The notes: a model not told the origin generated them from the letters alone. 64,000 bases of DNA from Heterostelium album PN500 (GCF_000004825.1 NW_008805067.1:124001-188000), one strand, 5' to 3'. Counted from the first letter of the stretch, positions 1 to 11,294 are shown. Program-made: numbers and translations.

Positions 1-1
1 G

Positions 2-1423
2 CATCGGCTAAATATGACCGAGAAATTTGTAAAGACAACCGGTGTCAACGGACATGGCGTAGAGGCGACACGCGTCAATACGCCAAGAGTAACCAGTTTC
101 GTTCGACATCATTTCGGATGCAATGATCTGGGTGGAGCGGAACTAGAGGATGGCGGTGACTTGGGAACGGCAATGTCGCATTGGGAACGAAGAATATTCA
201 ATAATGAATATATGACTGGTCAGACCTCGACGAATCCAGTGCTATCGGGACTGACACTGGCTTTCTTTGAGGACACTGGATTCTATCGGGTCAACTACAG
301 CTTTGCCGAGCCGTTGATATGGGGATACAAATTGGGATGTAATTTCGTGAATCAACCGTGTAATCGGTGGAAGAGCGACAAGATGTTTTGTAAATTTTCA
401 TTCGCACCGCAATGCACCTACGACAGAATGGCAATTGGATTGTGTAATAGCCGTGCCACCGATAATATTCCGGTGCGTTTCAACTACCTACAGAATGGAT
501 TTGCTGGCGATGAACTCTCTGACTATTGTCCGTACGTCGAGGGTGTGCACGACCAAGATCGATCACACTACTGCACCAGTCCATCGAGTTCCAACTCATT
601 TTTCTATGCAGGTGGAAAGCATGGATTGAGCAGTCGTTGTTTCGATAGTACCTTACTCAGCAATGCATATAACGGTGGTAGTACATACAGTAACAGTAAC
701 AACAATAATAATAACAAAGGAGAAGGAATAAATCGTCCTGTTTGTTATGAAACTGCATGTCTAAATGAAGATCGATTGAAAATCAAGGTTGGTAGCTACT
801 GGTATGACTGTCCGTATGGTGGAGAAATCAGCAATATCGAAGGATTCTATGGATCTTTGAAATGTCCAAGTGGTGTAGATGTTTGTGTACAGGCACCGGA
901 TGCTGTTCTTGATTGGCCAGAGTTCCTCTCGGTTGAGCCAACCGAAGGAGAACCAGGTGATATCGTTACGATTAGAGGTGAGAATTTCAACGACAATACA
1001 ATTCCAATGATGGTTTTCAATTGTGAGGATGTCACTTTGATCAACAGTACGATGATTATCGCGCGAATAGCAAACTACAGCTACTTCTCACAGAATGGTA
1101 ATTTTAATTATCATCCGACAGTCTCCAAGAAAATCAATATCGCTCTCAAAGATAGTGTATCTGGTAAGAACGCCATGGGAATACAGAGTTTCCAATTGAA
1201 AATATTTAATGACTACGAAGAGAACAAGTTGATAACCGTTGGATTTTGGTTCTACACACACTGGTATATTCCTGTTCTAGTTGGAGTGGTTATGTTGGTT
1301 GCAATCATCTTTTTAGTGTATGGAATAAAGAAACGTCAAAAACAACTGTTGGAGAAGAAATCACATCTCAACAGTGAGTCAAATAGTAATAGTAGAAATA
1401 ATCATAATCAAATGGAAATATAG
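2..1423 (+). CDS. Membrane-anchored leishmanolysin (peptidase M8, GP63-like), 3' part
   Basis: This is the C-terminal part of a zinc metallopeptidase of the leishmanolysin family. The reading frame is open to the left window edge, so the start codon and the HExxH zinc site lie outside. Counting from the first in-frame Met (position 14), residues 47-69 carry the family's late-domain signature: TAMSHWERR with the third zinc-ligand His (His56), then EYMTG with the Met-turn Met67. A Cys-rich region follows, then an Asn tract (about 228-234). An IPT/TIG-like immunoglobulin fold (about 302-385, EPGDIVTIRGENF) comes next, then one membrane span (about 418-437) and a basic cytoplasmic tail. A surface or endosomal protease with an ectodomain is inferred. 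In GP63 proper a GPI anchor replaces the TM segment. An AATAAA signal follows the stop. Confidence 0.88.
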   Translation, partial: HRLNMTEKFVKTTGVNGHGVEATRVNTPRVTSFVRHHFGCNDLGGAELEDGGDLGTAMSHWERRIFNNEYMTGQTSTNPVLSGLTLAFFEDTGFYRVNYSFAEPLIWGYKLGCNFVNQPCNRWKSDKMFCKFSFAPQCTYDRMAIGLCNSRATDNIPVRFNYLQNGFAGDELSDYCPYVEGVHDQDRSHYCTSPSSSNSFFYAGGKHGLSSRCFDSTLLSNAYNGGSTYSNSNNNNNNKGEGINRPVCYETACLNEDRLKIKVGSYWYDCPYGGEISNIEGFYGSLKCPSGVDVCVQAPDAVLDWPEFLSVEPTEGEPGDIVTIRGENFNDNTIPMMVFNCEDVTLINSTMIIARIANYSYFSQNGNFNYHPTVSKKINIALKDSVSGKNAMGIQSFQLKIFNDYEENKLITVGFWFYTHWYIPVLVGVVMLVAIIFLVYGIKKRQKQLLEKKSHLNSESNSNSRNNHNQMEI

Positions 1424-1577
1424 AAAATATAATAAACATAAGTAATATTATTATTATTATTATTTGACATAAATAAACAAAAAAATTAAATTTATTGTTA
1501 AAGATTAAGAAGTTGTTGTTGTTGTTTGTTGTTTGTTTAGTTAGTTTGTTTGTTTGTTTGTTTGCTAGCTAAATAAA

Positions 1578-2543
1578 TTAACATGGGTTTGTTCCATTAT
1601 TGAAATAGTAGACTTGTTCAAAGTCTGGAGCGATATCGAATGAGTAGACTGGTGTGAAGTTGTAGATGAGCGAGGTCGATTCCTGAGCGGGGTAGGTGAA
1701 TTTGTTGTTGTTGTTTCTGGCTTGGTTGACAAAGAAAAGTGCGGTGTATTGGTTAGCCAAGATACTGTCGTATGAGTGGTTCATTACCTCTTCGTCCCAC
1801 CACTCGAAAAGCGGTTTCTCAGGGTGCCATTGGGTACCGTAGATTGGGTAGTTCTTGGCTTCGATCGTCGAGAGGAATGTCAATCCGTCACGATCGACAT
1901 TGGTCGACAACACCTCGAAGAACGAGTTCAAATCGGAGTTCTGTTGGTAGGCAGCTGGCGAAACTCCGTACATATGATTGTTCATTGTGATCGGTTGGTT
2001 GGCGAGTGCGCTCATGATCTCTGGCGATGCCAAGCTGAAGAGTGTCGACGAGCTGGCAGCGGCGGTCATGTTGATGGGCACAGTATAGTTCTCCGAGTTG
2101 AAACCGGTGAGAATGTTAAAGTCGTCGCCGGCCAACATGCAGAGCTGTTGGAATCCCATGCAGGTTCCCCAGAGTGGGAAGAATCCACCGTTCTGGTTGG
2201 ACGCCAGCACGGTCTGCCAGATGAGTTTCAAGGTGTCGGTGTAAGCTGGTTGCGCAGCCAAATCGACACCACCACCTGGGAAGACGACACCGTTGATCTG
2301 AGAGAGCAACGACTTGACAGTGGCGGCGTCAGAGTCAAAGAAAATAGGAACGACACGAGCACCGGCGCTCTCAATCCACTTTACGTAACTGGCGGCAATG
2401 TATTGGTCACCGAAACTTGCCATCTCACCATTAGTTGGTTGCGATAGAATACCGATGATTGGACGAAGATTCAACGATGTTCCAGCCACCATCGTAGTAG
2501 CCATCAGGCATACCAATGCCATAACCATATAATTAAATCTCAT
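1578..2543 (-). CDS. gghA: Gamma-glutamyl hydrolase (folate polyglutamate hydrolase), secreted/lysosomal
   Basis: Single-exon gene for a 321-residue class I glutamine-amidotransferase-like peptidase, peptidase family C26. It removes glutamates from folyl-poly-gamma-glutamates, usually in lysosomes or outside the cell. Residues 1-21 form a signal peptide. The chain then runs [18 protein letters not shown] (about 85-92) and the nucleophile elbow [11 protein letters not shown] with Cys128. [14 protein letters not shown] follows with the catalytic His240. The length and motif order match animal, plant and dictyostelid gamma-glutamyl hydrolases. It is tail-to-tail with the leishmanolysin gene. The symbol is given by analogy with Dictyostelium gghA. 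Confidence 0.93.
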   Translation of the reverse strand: MRFNYMVMALVCLMATTMVAGTSLNLRPIIGILSQPTNGEMASFGDQYIAASYVKWIESAGARVVPIFFDSDAATVKSLLSQINGVVFPGGGVDLAAQPAYTDTLKLIWQTVLASNQNGGFFPLWGTCMGFQQLCMLAGDDFNILTGFNSENYTVPINMTAAASSSTLFSLASPEIMSALANQPITMNNHMYGVSPAAYQQNSDLNSFFEVLSTNVDRDGLTFLSTIEAKNYPIYGTQWHPEKPLFEWWDEEVMNHSYDSILANQYTALFFVNQARNNNNKFTYPAQESTSLIYNFTPVYSFDIAPDFEQVYYFNNGTNPC

Positions 2544-3260
2544 TGTTTACTATTATGAAATTAATTAACCAATTCTTTAACGTTCTTACTACTATTGGAA
2601 AATGACTAAATTTAAATATCTTTTTCTGAGAATAATTTCTAAGAATATGAATGAATATATAACTACTAATACAATTGATACTAATAGAGTTTTAAAAAAA
2701 ATTTAACAAATAAATACAAAATATATGTATATATCTATATTATTATTATTATGTGTTGTGTTGATTGATTTTTAAAGATTGATTAATTTGATTACCAATT
2801 ACTGTTAAAGAAGCATTGGTTTGTGAATTATTTTTTGAATCCCAGATTTTTTTTAAAAATTTTGTTTTTTCTCTGGTTTTGTCCAGACACAAACACAAAT
2901 GAATTGATCTTTGCATAGCGAAAAGTAAGGTGATTTTTTCGAAAATAAAAATAATCTTAATAAAAATATCAAAAAGAAAACTTGTTTTTATTATCTTTTT
3001 TTGAATAACCATTATATAATTATAATTATTCTGAAGGAACTGGTATAACTAAATTAGTAAACTAATTGATTCGTTGTGAATTTTTATGATTTTTTTAAAA
3101 AATTTTGGCTGAACCACTTTCATTATCAAAATTTGGTTTAGTTTAGTTTAGATCAAAGCAAAGCAAATAGTTAGTTTTGTTAATCATTTAGTTTATCTGG
3201 TCATTTGTTTTCCTGTTGTTTTAGTTTGATTTGCATATATACATTTTTGATGATTCATAA
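2544..3260. other. Divergent intergenic spacer
   Basis: AT-rich spacer between the start codons of the gamma-glutamyl hydrolase (-) and YEATS (+) genes, so it should hold both promoters. It contains only poly(A/T) runs and a short repeated gtttagtttagtt patch near 3130-3200. I see no coding or structured RNA signal. Confidence 0.6.
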
Positions 3261-4327
3261 ATGGTGACTCAGAAGAGAATCAAAGGTAACTTTGAACGAT
3301 CAATCATCGTTGGTTCGATCTCTCATTGGTTGGGTAAGAAAGCAGATGGTCATACTCATACTCATAAATGGTCTGCCTATATCAAAGGAATAAACAACGA
3401 AGAGCTACCTTTTATAAAAAAGGTTGTTTTTCATTTACATTCTAGTTTTAAGAATCCAAATAGAGGTAAGTCAATTCTTAATATATATATTATCATGATT
3501 CACATACATTCATATTAATGTTTTTGCTTTGTTTTGTTTTGTTTTGTTGTTTGAAACTATGATAGCTGTCGAGATACCACCTTATGAAATTAGTGAAACC
3601 GGTTGGGGAGAGTTCGATCTTGGTGTAACGGTGTACTTTGTAGATCCCAATGAGAAACCTCTGGATTTGTTTCATCTGCTGAGATTGCATCCTCCCGATG
3701 GTGTCAAAACAAAGCAACCGGTGGTATCAGAGACATTGGATGTTATCATCTTCCACGACCCTACCGAATCATTCTACAATCTAATCAAACTACCAGAGAA
3801 ACCTGCAGAAGCTGCCAAGAATCATGCATTAAAACTTGCACAAGATCAAAGTAACTATATAGTTTATTAAATATAGCTAAAGTTTAGTTTAGTTTTGTTT
3901 AGTTTATTTTTAACTAATAATTATATTTGTATTGTTTTTAGATCTAACTTTACAGGAACAAGCAGAGATTAATAAGTTAATAGATGGCAGAACAAAGACG
4001 ATTGCAGATGTGCAGAAATATAGAGATATGTGGAAGGAGAAAGAAGGTGAATCACTTCAACTCTATCAATCTATACAACAAATGGAAAAGACAAAGTTAA
4101 TCTATCAAAAGAAACTAGAGAAATATAATCAGATGAAACAACAACAACAACAACAGCAACAACAACAACAACAAATAGATACAAATATGACAGATGTAAA
4201 TAGTAACGTAATTAATCAACAACCGATACCAATGGATTTGACAACAGCTGCAACAACAACAACAACAAATACAAATAATACAACAGCATTTACAACAACA
4301 ACAAATTCAAATACAGTTATAATATAA
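3261..4327 (+). CDS. YEATS-domain protein, Yaf9/GAS41 type
   Basis: Three exons by frame and GT/AG reading: 3261-3465, 3566-3850 and 3942-4327 (291 residues). Exons 1 and 2 encode a complete YEATS domain: GNFERSIIVGSISHWLG, HKWSAYIKG and KVVFHLHSSFKNPNR, then PPYEISETGWGEFDLGVTV. The last of these is the acyl-lysine reader loop with the invariant Gly-Trp-Gly. The C-terminal exon is a coiled coil (about residues 165-225) followed by Gln and Thr/Asn tracts. Yaf9/GAS41 proteins read acetylated histone H3 and belong to the SWR1 and NuA4/TIP60 chromatin complexes. A coiled coil directly after YEATS is typical of Yaf9/GAS41 rather than ENL/AF9 or Taf14. It is convergent with the transporter gene downstream. 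Confidence 0.93.
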
Positions 4328-4533
4328 ATAAACAAACAAACATACACAAAATAGTTTAGTTTAGTTAATATTTTTTTAAAAAAAAAAGATTTTATTTGTA
4401 AAATGCTTGTTTTGTTTGTTTAGTAAAAAGGTTATTTAATATATTATATTATATTATATTAAATTAATGATTCTATATTTATTTATTGTATTGTATTGTA
4501 TTATTGTATTTGTCTATTATGTTTGTTTTTCTC

Positions 4534-5999
4534 TCAATTTCTTTCTTTGTTATCACCGATCTCGATTGGGCTGGATTGAGTCGATTGTTGTGGAGCAGAG
4601 TGGGAGTGAGAGTGAGACGATGAACCACCGTGACCATGGCTATGACCATGACCAGACTTTCTCTTCTTTTGATCCTCAGCGGTCTTGTAGTAGAGTGTTC
4701 CAAAGACAAGGAATGCACCGAACCATTGGGCGTTACTAAGTTGATGACTGAACAACACTGTCGACAAGAGAATCGAGAATACCTGTCTGGTGACCATAAT
4801 AGTTGAGAAAATCAAAGCACCAAACTCCTTAATGGTGTAGTAGATAACCAATTGTCCCAAACTTGCACAAATCGATAAGAATGTTGAATCATATACAAAC
4901 TTTTGGTGTGTCATTGCAAATTCCATTGCTGGGAACAATCTACCGTTCAACATCAAAGCTATTATTCATAGGATTTGTTAATATAAAAATAAATATATAT
5001 ATATCTTGAACTAATATAATATAGATGTGTTAAATACTTACTGAATAAACAAATCAAAGCAGAGAATGAATTTACATAGATCATTTGATCGTAGGTTGTC
5101 ATTGTGTATCCTTTGAACATCTTTTCTTGGAAGGTAGAGGTGAAACTGTCGAAAAACATATAGGCAGCCATCAAAATCAAACCATATGGTGTACTTCCAT
5201 CGTCATCACTAGATGAAATTTTCTATATATTTATATCACACACACAAAAATGTTATTAGTTATATAAGATGTTACAAACATTGTTAAAAGATAAAAGATA
5301 TATATATATAAAGGTTTATGTATTTTATATTGTATAGATATAACTAACTTACACCAGATAAAAAGAAGATCATACAACCAGCGGTTACAGAGAATGCAAT
5401 CAAGTAGTCTTTGAGGGTGTATTTGTTTCCGCTGATGAAAGTACCGACCAACATGACGGGCATCATCTTTCCACACTTTCCGAGTGTCTGTGTTGGGAAG
5501 TTGACGTATTTCAACGCTTCATACTGACACCAGGTGGCGCAAAAGTTTGACAGCGAAACACCGAGATACTTTTGGAGTGGTGCTACATTCTTTAGTGACT
5601 CACCACGATACTTTACAATGATGACTGCAATGATTGCAGCGAAAAGACGATTCGAAAACACCAAGAAAGTCGAATCTGTGAAATAGACGTCCTCGCCAGA
5701 GTCTGTTTTTCCGTAGGGTTCATTCATAATGGTCTCTTGCAAGACACCATAGTAAATGAAGAATCCCATGATACCTGCGACACTCATCGCCAACTTTGTT
5801 CCATAACTTGGACCAGCTGCATTTTCATTCTCTACATATACATTACATCAAAATGTAATTTAAATTTATAAATAGATATATAAATATTAATATCTTCAAT
5901 CTTCAATCTTATATCTTAAATCTTCAATCTTAACAATTCTTATATCCCTATTTCCCACACTCTCCATCCATTTTGTTTTTAATTTTTACCTTGAGCCAT
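4534..5999 (-). CDS. PAPS-type nucleotide-sulfate transporter, SLC35B2/B3 family
   Basis: Four exons: 5990-5999, 5353-5831, 5042-5222 and 4534-4958 (364 residues). The multi-span membrane protein has the UAA/SLC35B signature. ATWCQYEALKYVNFPTQTL and GKCGKMMPVMLVG match the PAPS transporter block, and TIMVTRQVFSILLS with QWFGAFLVFGTLYY match the last helices. It probably carries 3'-phosphoadenosine 5'-phosphosulfate into the Golgi for sulfation, and the UDP-galactose members (SLC35B1) are less similar. The first exon has only 10 coding bases (Met-Ala-Gln plus one base). That is unusual, but it is needed to give a start in phase. The C-tail is rich in Gly, His and Ser (GHGHSHGHGG) and may bind metal; this tail is not a usual family feature. 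Confidence 0.87.
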
Positions 6000-6499
6000 A
6001 TCTTTTCTCTTGATCTATATGTTTGTATCTTTCAATCTAAATTTATTCGAAATACCTATATACTATAATTGTTATTATTATTTGAAATAAATGTACATTT
6101 AGAAAGCTTTATTGTTATTTCTTAATTAATTGATCAAGAAAAGGAAAACGTTGCAGTAATCCTAGGCGAATTGAGAAAACTCCAAATTATTTTTAAAAAA
6201 TTTGAAAAAAAAAAAACCACAGATATTTTAATTAAAACCACACAGCAGTGGGTTGAAATCTTTTAAAAACATTCACCAGAATCTTCTGTTTGTTGAACAT
6301 GGTCAACAAACAACACACACATACAATGTTTTTTCATTCTTTTTGTTTTTTTTTTTTTGTGTAATGACAAAAGGTATGAATATTTTAACACCTAACCGAT
6401 TTTGACTCAAAAAGTTTATTCAAATAATCATAATTTATTATTTATTATTTATTTTTTTTTTTGGTATTGTATTGTACAAATAAATAAAAGATTATTTAT
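6000..6499. other. Spacer between two minus-strand genes
   Basis: Upstream region of the SLC35B transporter and 3' flank of the epimerase. It is AT-rich with poly(T) runs. I see no gene. Confidence 0.5.
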
Positions 6500-7518
6500 T
6501 TATTTTGAAGATGGAGTAGATGGTTGTTGGTATAATTTCCATGTTTGAAGATAATGCTTGGTATTGTCAATGAGTGATGGACGATTTGCTTTCCAACCCA
6601 AGAGAAGTTCAGCTTTTTTGCTGGTAGCACGACTGGAAACAGAGTAGACTTGTGCCATGATATCATCGTCTGGTGGTGAGATATAGTTGATTGTCTTGAT
6701 CTCAACACCGGCCTCTTTGGCAATGGCACGAACAACTTCCTCCGATTTGAAGTAGTTGGCCGATCCGATGAATATTTGTCCTCTTACCGAAGATGCATTC
6801 AATGCAGCCAACAAGTAAATCTGAGCAAGATCAGCACCGTGGATGAATGAACGATATTGATCTTTGTTCTTGCCAAACATTGTAACTTGGCCATCGGTTG
6901 TTTGAGTTGCCAATCGGAAATAGTAGGACGATGCCGAACCTTGACCTCCATAGACATACGATGGCTGGATGATAATACCTCCGAAAGCTTGATATTGTTC
7001 CTCTACCTTTCTTCTGTGTGAGAAGAACGGGTGGGTGACATTGTATGGCGAGTTCTCATCGACGAGATCCTGAGTTTCTTCGTAGACCAACGATCCACTA
7101 GTATAGATAATTGTTAGGTGTGGCTTCTTGGTAGCAACCTCTTGGATTTTAGCTAATACAATTCCAGTGGTGGCACGATTGGTATAGTCAGCAAGTGCTT
7201 CAACCACGACATCTACTCTCTCGGCAACAGCTCCCCAAACTTCAACATCAGATGCATTACCAATGATTGGATTTACTATTAAAATATTAGCAATCAATAA
7301 CTATGGTTAATATTTAAATTCTTTCCATTATTTCTGGAAAGAATTTAAATAATAATATTCAATATTTATTTAACAAACATACTTTCATTTTTAGTAAGAT
7401 AATCAGCTTTTTCTTGAGTTCTGGCTAGACCATAAACTTTAAATCCTTTATTTAAAAAGGCCAAGGCGACTTGAAATCCAATAGCTCCGGTTGCTCCCAA
7501 AATTAATACAGATGACAT
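6500..7518 (-). CDS. Extended short-chain dehydrogenase / NAD-dependent epimerase family protein
   Basis: Two exons, 7383-7518 and 6500-7275 (303 residues). The N-terminus has the Rossmann glycine motif GATGAIG at residues 8-14 after a short hydrophobic strand, as in extended SDRs and NmrA-like proteins. Later parts fit an epimerase/dehydratase: IIYTSGSLVYEE (strand 5 with catalytic-type Ser), the PSYVYGGQGS loop and a substrate lobe. The usual catalytic Tyr-x3-Lys is not obvious. Where it is expected the sequence reads FFSHRRKVEEQY, with Ser four residues before the Lys. The protein may therefore bind NAD(P)H without classic epimerase chemistry. The substrate is unknown. Confidence 0.8.
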
Positions 7519-8356
7519 GGTTTGTTAATAAAAATGTTTATTTTATTTATTTAAAAGATAGAGATATGTAATTTAAATTTAATATATATTTATTTGTAAA
7601 TATTTGATATTTTTATATTAATTATAGTAGTTTAATAAAACTATTTATACTTAAAAACTGATCGAGTTTTCAGACCATGCAAAGATGAAAACTATTTGTT
7701 CCCACACTTTGAAAAACATTGGGTTATAACTTTTTAACAGGTAATTTGATCGAACTCAAAATAATATTTAGGAAGCATGGTTTTTTTGCAAGAACACCAC
7801 CAAACACACAAAAAATTCCTTTGAGCCACTTCTGTTCGATATGATGCTCATCTAAATTTGCACATCAAACTATTTTTATGAATTAGGAAAGTAATTTTTG
7901 ATTATAGTTTTTTTTACAATTCAAACAATTTTAATATTAATAATCTAATAATAAAATGTTCATGAATGGTGTTCGAGAAACTTAATCAAACAAAAAAAAT
8001 ATCTTTTTTTTTTTATTTATTGACTTAATATAAAATAATTTATATAAAAAAATAATTATTGTTACTTGAATTATAAACAAACTTATCATTTTATTTTTGT
8101 CTTTTATTTTGTTTTGAACTTATCAATATCAATTAATTAAAAAAAGAAAAAAGGAATAAATAAATCCTATGATGGTGTGTTGGGAAATTAATTTAGTTAT
8201 AAAAAAAGTTATTGATTTTTTTTTTTTAATTTATAAATTTATTTTTATTTTTATTTTTTAATTTGGTTTTTATTATTTTTATCTTTTTCAAAAAACAATT
8301 GCATTCTTGTCATTTAATTTAATTTTGAAATTCAATTAGCATAGATAATAATAATA
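7519..8356. other. Divergent intergenic spacer
   Basis: Shared upstream region of the epimerase (-) and aminoacylase (+) genes. Strongly AT-rich with long T runs near 8000-8290. No coding or RNA signal recognised. Confidence 0.5.
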
Positions 8357-10104
8357 ATGAATATGACACAAGAAGGTAAACAAAACATGTTATCAAAAAA
8401 AATAAATAATAAATGAATCATTAGAAATGTACATTTTCTCATCATCTTTATTTTCATTCATCATCAGAACCATCTGTAACTGTTTTTAGAGAATTCCTTA
8501 GAATTAGAACAGACCATCCAACTCCAGACTATGAAGGATCAACAAAGTTCTTGGTTGAGAAAGCAAAGCAATATGGACTTCAATGTGAGGTCTTTAGAGT
8601 ATGATATCAATCATCAATCATATGATTAGTTTTTAATGGGAGAGAAAGTAGAGGTGAGAGATAGAGAGAGAAGGAGGGAGATAAATGATTATGTAATGGA
8701 TAGAAAGATATATATATTAGTATAGATCATAAATATTTATATTTATTATTGGTTTTATGTATATATTTTAGGAAACTGGATTACCAATTGTAATTATGAA
8801 GATCGAAGGAGAAGATCCAACATTACCAGCTGTTTTGTTAAATTCACATGTTGATGTTGTACCAGCTGTATTCGATCACTGGAAAGTCAATCCTTTCGAG
8901 GCATACAAAGACGAAGAAGGAAACATCTTTGCCAGAGGAACACAAGATATGAAGTGTGTTACCATTCAATTCTTAGAGGTAGCCGCTAGATTTGTAAAGA
9001 GTGGAAAGAAATTCAAGAGAAATCTTTATTTAACTTTTGTACCAGGTAATTACCATGTTATTTTCAATCATAACAACAACAACAACAATAACAATAACTT
9101 AACATTCAAACTTATTACTACTATTTTCATTATCTCTTTAGATGAAGAAATCGGAGCAGGTCAAGGAATGGAACCATTTGTATTGACTAACAAGTTTAAA
9201 GAAATGAATATTGGTATGGCCATTGATGAAGGTCTTGCCAATCCAAATGATGAGTTCACTGTATTCTACGGTGAGAGAGCACCATGGTGTAAGTATATTC
9301 ATTAAATATACAATTATCACTATCAGACAAGTTTGTATATTAATCAAAATTCATTCATTAGGGGTACATATCACTGCTGAAGGTAATACTGGTCATGGTT
9401 CAAGATTCATTGAAGGTACTGCTGTTGAGAAATTGGTAAGTTAACATTGTCTTGTTTTGGTTTTGTTTTGTTTTGTTTTGTTTACAAAATATTAATACTA
9501 TTATAATTGATAATAATAAAAGTTGAGAACAGTCAATAAGATGTTACAGTTCCGTCAGGATCAATTCAATGAATTACACAAAGGACACCACGAGTGTGGA
9601 AAGAAACTTGGAGATGTAACCACTTTGAATTTGACGGTTTTGAAAGCCGGTGTCGGTGAAGGACCATTCCCCAACTACAGTTACAATGTGATTCCAACAA
9701 CCGCCGAGGCCGGTTTCGATATTCGTATTCCACCGACTGTCAATCTCGAGAAGTTCCTCGAGCAGATCAGAGAGTGGACCAGCGAGGAAGGTCTTTCATT
9801 CAAGTTTGCCAACTACACCGAGAAGAACGAGTTGACCGACTTGAAGAATCCCGACTTGAAGTGGTGGACCATTTTCCAAGAGTCTTGCTCCAAGATGGGT
9901 GTAAAGTTGATCCCAGAGATCTTCCCGGCCGCCACTGACTCGAGATTCATTAGAAACCTCGGTATTCCAGCGTTTGGATTCTCGCCAATCAACAACACCC
10001 CCATTTTGCTACACGATCACAACGAATTCCTCAACGAAAAAACATTCTTACGTGGCATTGATATCTATGAAGGTTTAATCCCAAATCTTGCAAACATGTT
10101 GTAA
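8357..10104 (+). CDS. acy1: Aminoacylase-1 (N-acyl-L-amino-acid amidohydrolase, M20 metallopeptidase)
   Basis: Six exons: 8357-8375, 8468-8598, 8772-9045, 9142-9288, 9362-9435 and 9523-10104. The 408 residues equal the length of human ACY1. The enzyme hydrolyses N-acetylated amino acids in the cytosol. All M20A hallmarks are in order. NSHVDVVP carries zinc ligands His76 and Asp78. GTQDMKC carries the bridging Asp, VPDEEIGAGQG the catalytic Glu pair, DEGLANP a zinc-site Asp/Glu, GHGSRF the dimerisation-lobe His, and LLHDHNE the last His ligand. Exon joins restore these motifs exactly; for instance PWWVHITAEG spans the exon 4/5 junction. It is tail-to-tail with the mL58 gene. Confidence 0.95.
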
Positions 10105-10520
10105 TTTAATTCGTTAACAAACCTCTTTCCTGCTCCATTGTCAATTGTCATGATCATCAATCAAATAAATGGTCAATCAATATTTATTATTGCATGTGAA
10201 TAAAAAAAACAAAAACAAATCTTCAAATTTGCTTGTAAAAAAACAAAGATATCATTACCTATCAAATACTAGATATATCTTATTTATACAAGATTAAAAG
10301 AAGATTTCAAGAGACAATTGTTTTGAATATTTGAACTGGTGATTAGTTTTTCAAGTTGTTCTTCCAAGATTTCTTCATTTGATAAATCTATTCAAAATAT
10401 ATATATTAGACACCTACTTTTTTAATTTCCATATTGCGGAATTTAAAAATGGATTATAAAATGAAATTTAACACTATTATTATTATTATTATTATTTTAT
10501 TTATTATTTAATTATATTTA
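10105..10520. other. Convergent spacer with a coding-like stretch
   Basis: Lies between aminoacylase-1 (+) and the mL58 gene (-). It is mostly AT-rich, but minus-strand bases 10284-10387 read as a 34-residue open stretch (LSNEEILEEQLEKLI...) after an ATAG acceptor-like site. See findings. The (AAT)n run at about 10470-10500 is a simple repeat. Confidence 0.45.
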
Positions 10521-11294
10521 TTAATCGTCCATCATTGATAAAATTTGAGCCTTTGCCTTCTTCTGTTTGTTTACTCTTGCCTTTTCTTTATCGGTGATGT
10601 AACTACGACGACGAGCGGTCGATTTCTTCTTTTCTTTCTTCTTCTCCTCTTTAAGTTTACGTTGTTCCAGATCGTCTTCGTCCAATTCGAGTGTTGGTTT
10701 CAACAGCTCTTGACCCGACACCATGGCGTCGTAGGTCTCCTCATTGGCCATGTATGCAATCTCGTGCTTTGCTCTTCTAAAGTATTTGATTTCCTCGTAG
10801 GACTTTGCTGCCTTTATCACCTTCATGTCGTACTCACGCTGCTGATTCTTTGCAGTCCAGAGATCGACACGCATCTTTTTGGTCTCTTCAGAGTCTGCGA
10901 CCTTTGGTGCTCTGATTTGGTGGTTATCGATGAGACGCTGACGAATCTCTGGCGACACCTTGGTGAGACGTCCAACGATGTATGGTGTGGTCTCGAATTT
11001 CTCGGCAACCTTCTTCTGTGATTGGCCGTCGTTACGCAGCTGCTGCATCTCGCCAATCTGTGCCTCTGTGAATGTGTGTTTCAGTGGCTTCTTCTGGATG
11101 CCCACTGGAACGAATGGTTTCTCCTCAACCTGATGACTTACAAGCACGGTGCCATTCGATTTGAGAACCGGTGCATTGAAAGTGACATGTTGATTCAATC
11201 CAATGAAACTGAATTGTTGTTTAACTGCTGCTGCTGCTGTTGAAGTAGTAGTTGAATAACTTCTTCTTAATATATTATTGATTCCAATCATCAT
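10521..11294 (-). CDS. Mitochondrial large-subunit ribosomal protein mL58 / MRPL20 homologue
   Basis: Single exon, 257 residues. The N-terminus (ILRRSYSTTTSTAAAA) is a typical mitochondrial presequence with Arg and hydroxy residues and a RRSYS-type cleavage context. The middle (about 93-145) reads LKHTFTEAQIGEMQQLR, then KKVAEKFETTPYIVGRL. This matches the helix-turn-helix-like core of fungal Mrpl20 (mL58 family), which binds mitochondrial 23S rRNA. The C-terminus is a highly basic, helical KEEKKKEKKK and KEKARVNKQKKAKAQ tail. A mitochondrial ribosome role is inferred from these features. The assignment rests on the core motif alone, so a different basic mitoribosomal protein is possible. Confidence 0.72.
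   Translation of the reverse strand: MMIGINNILRRSYSTTTSTAAAAVKQQFSFIGLNQHVTFNAPVLKSNGTVLVSHQVEEKPFVPVGIQKKPLKHTFTEAQIGEMQQLRNDGQSQKKVAEKFETTPYIVGRLTKVSPEIRQRLIDNHQIRAPKVADSEETKKMRVDLWTAKNQQREYDMKVIKAAKSYEEIKYFRRAKHEIAYMANEETYDAMVSGQELLKPTLELDEDDLEQRKLKEEKKKEKKKSTARRRSYITDKEKARVNKQKKAKAQILSMMDD

Noticed and set aside
1776-2447. Plus-strand open frame of over 200 codons
   Set aside because: Antisense to the gamma-glutamyl hydrolase gene, with no recognisable domain, while the minus strand has all catalytic motifs.
10545-11021. Plus-strand hydrophobic open frame
   Set aside because: Antisense to the mL58 gene. Its Leu/Phe richness comes from complementing Lys/Glu codons.
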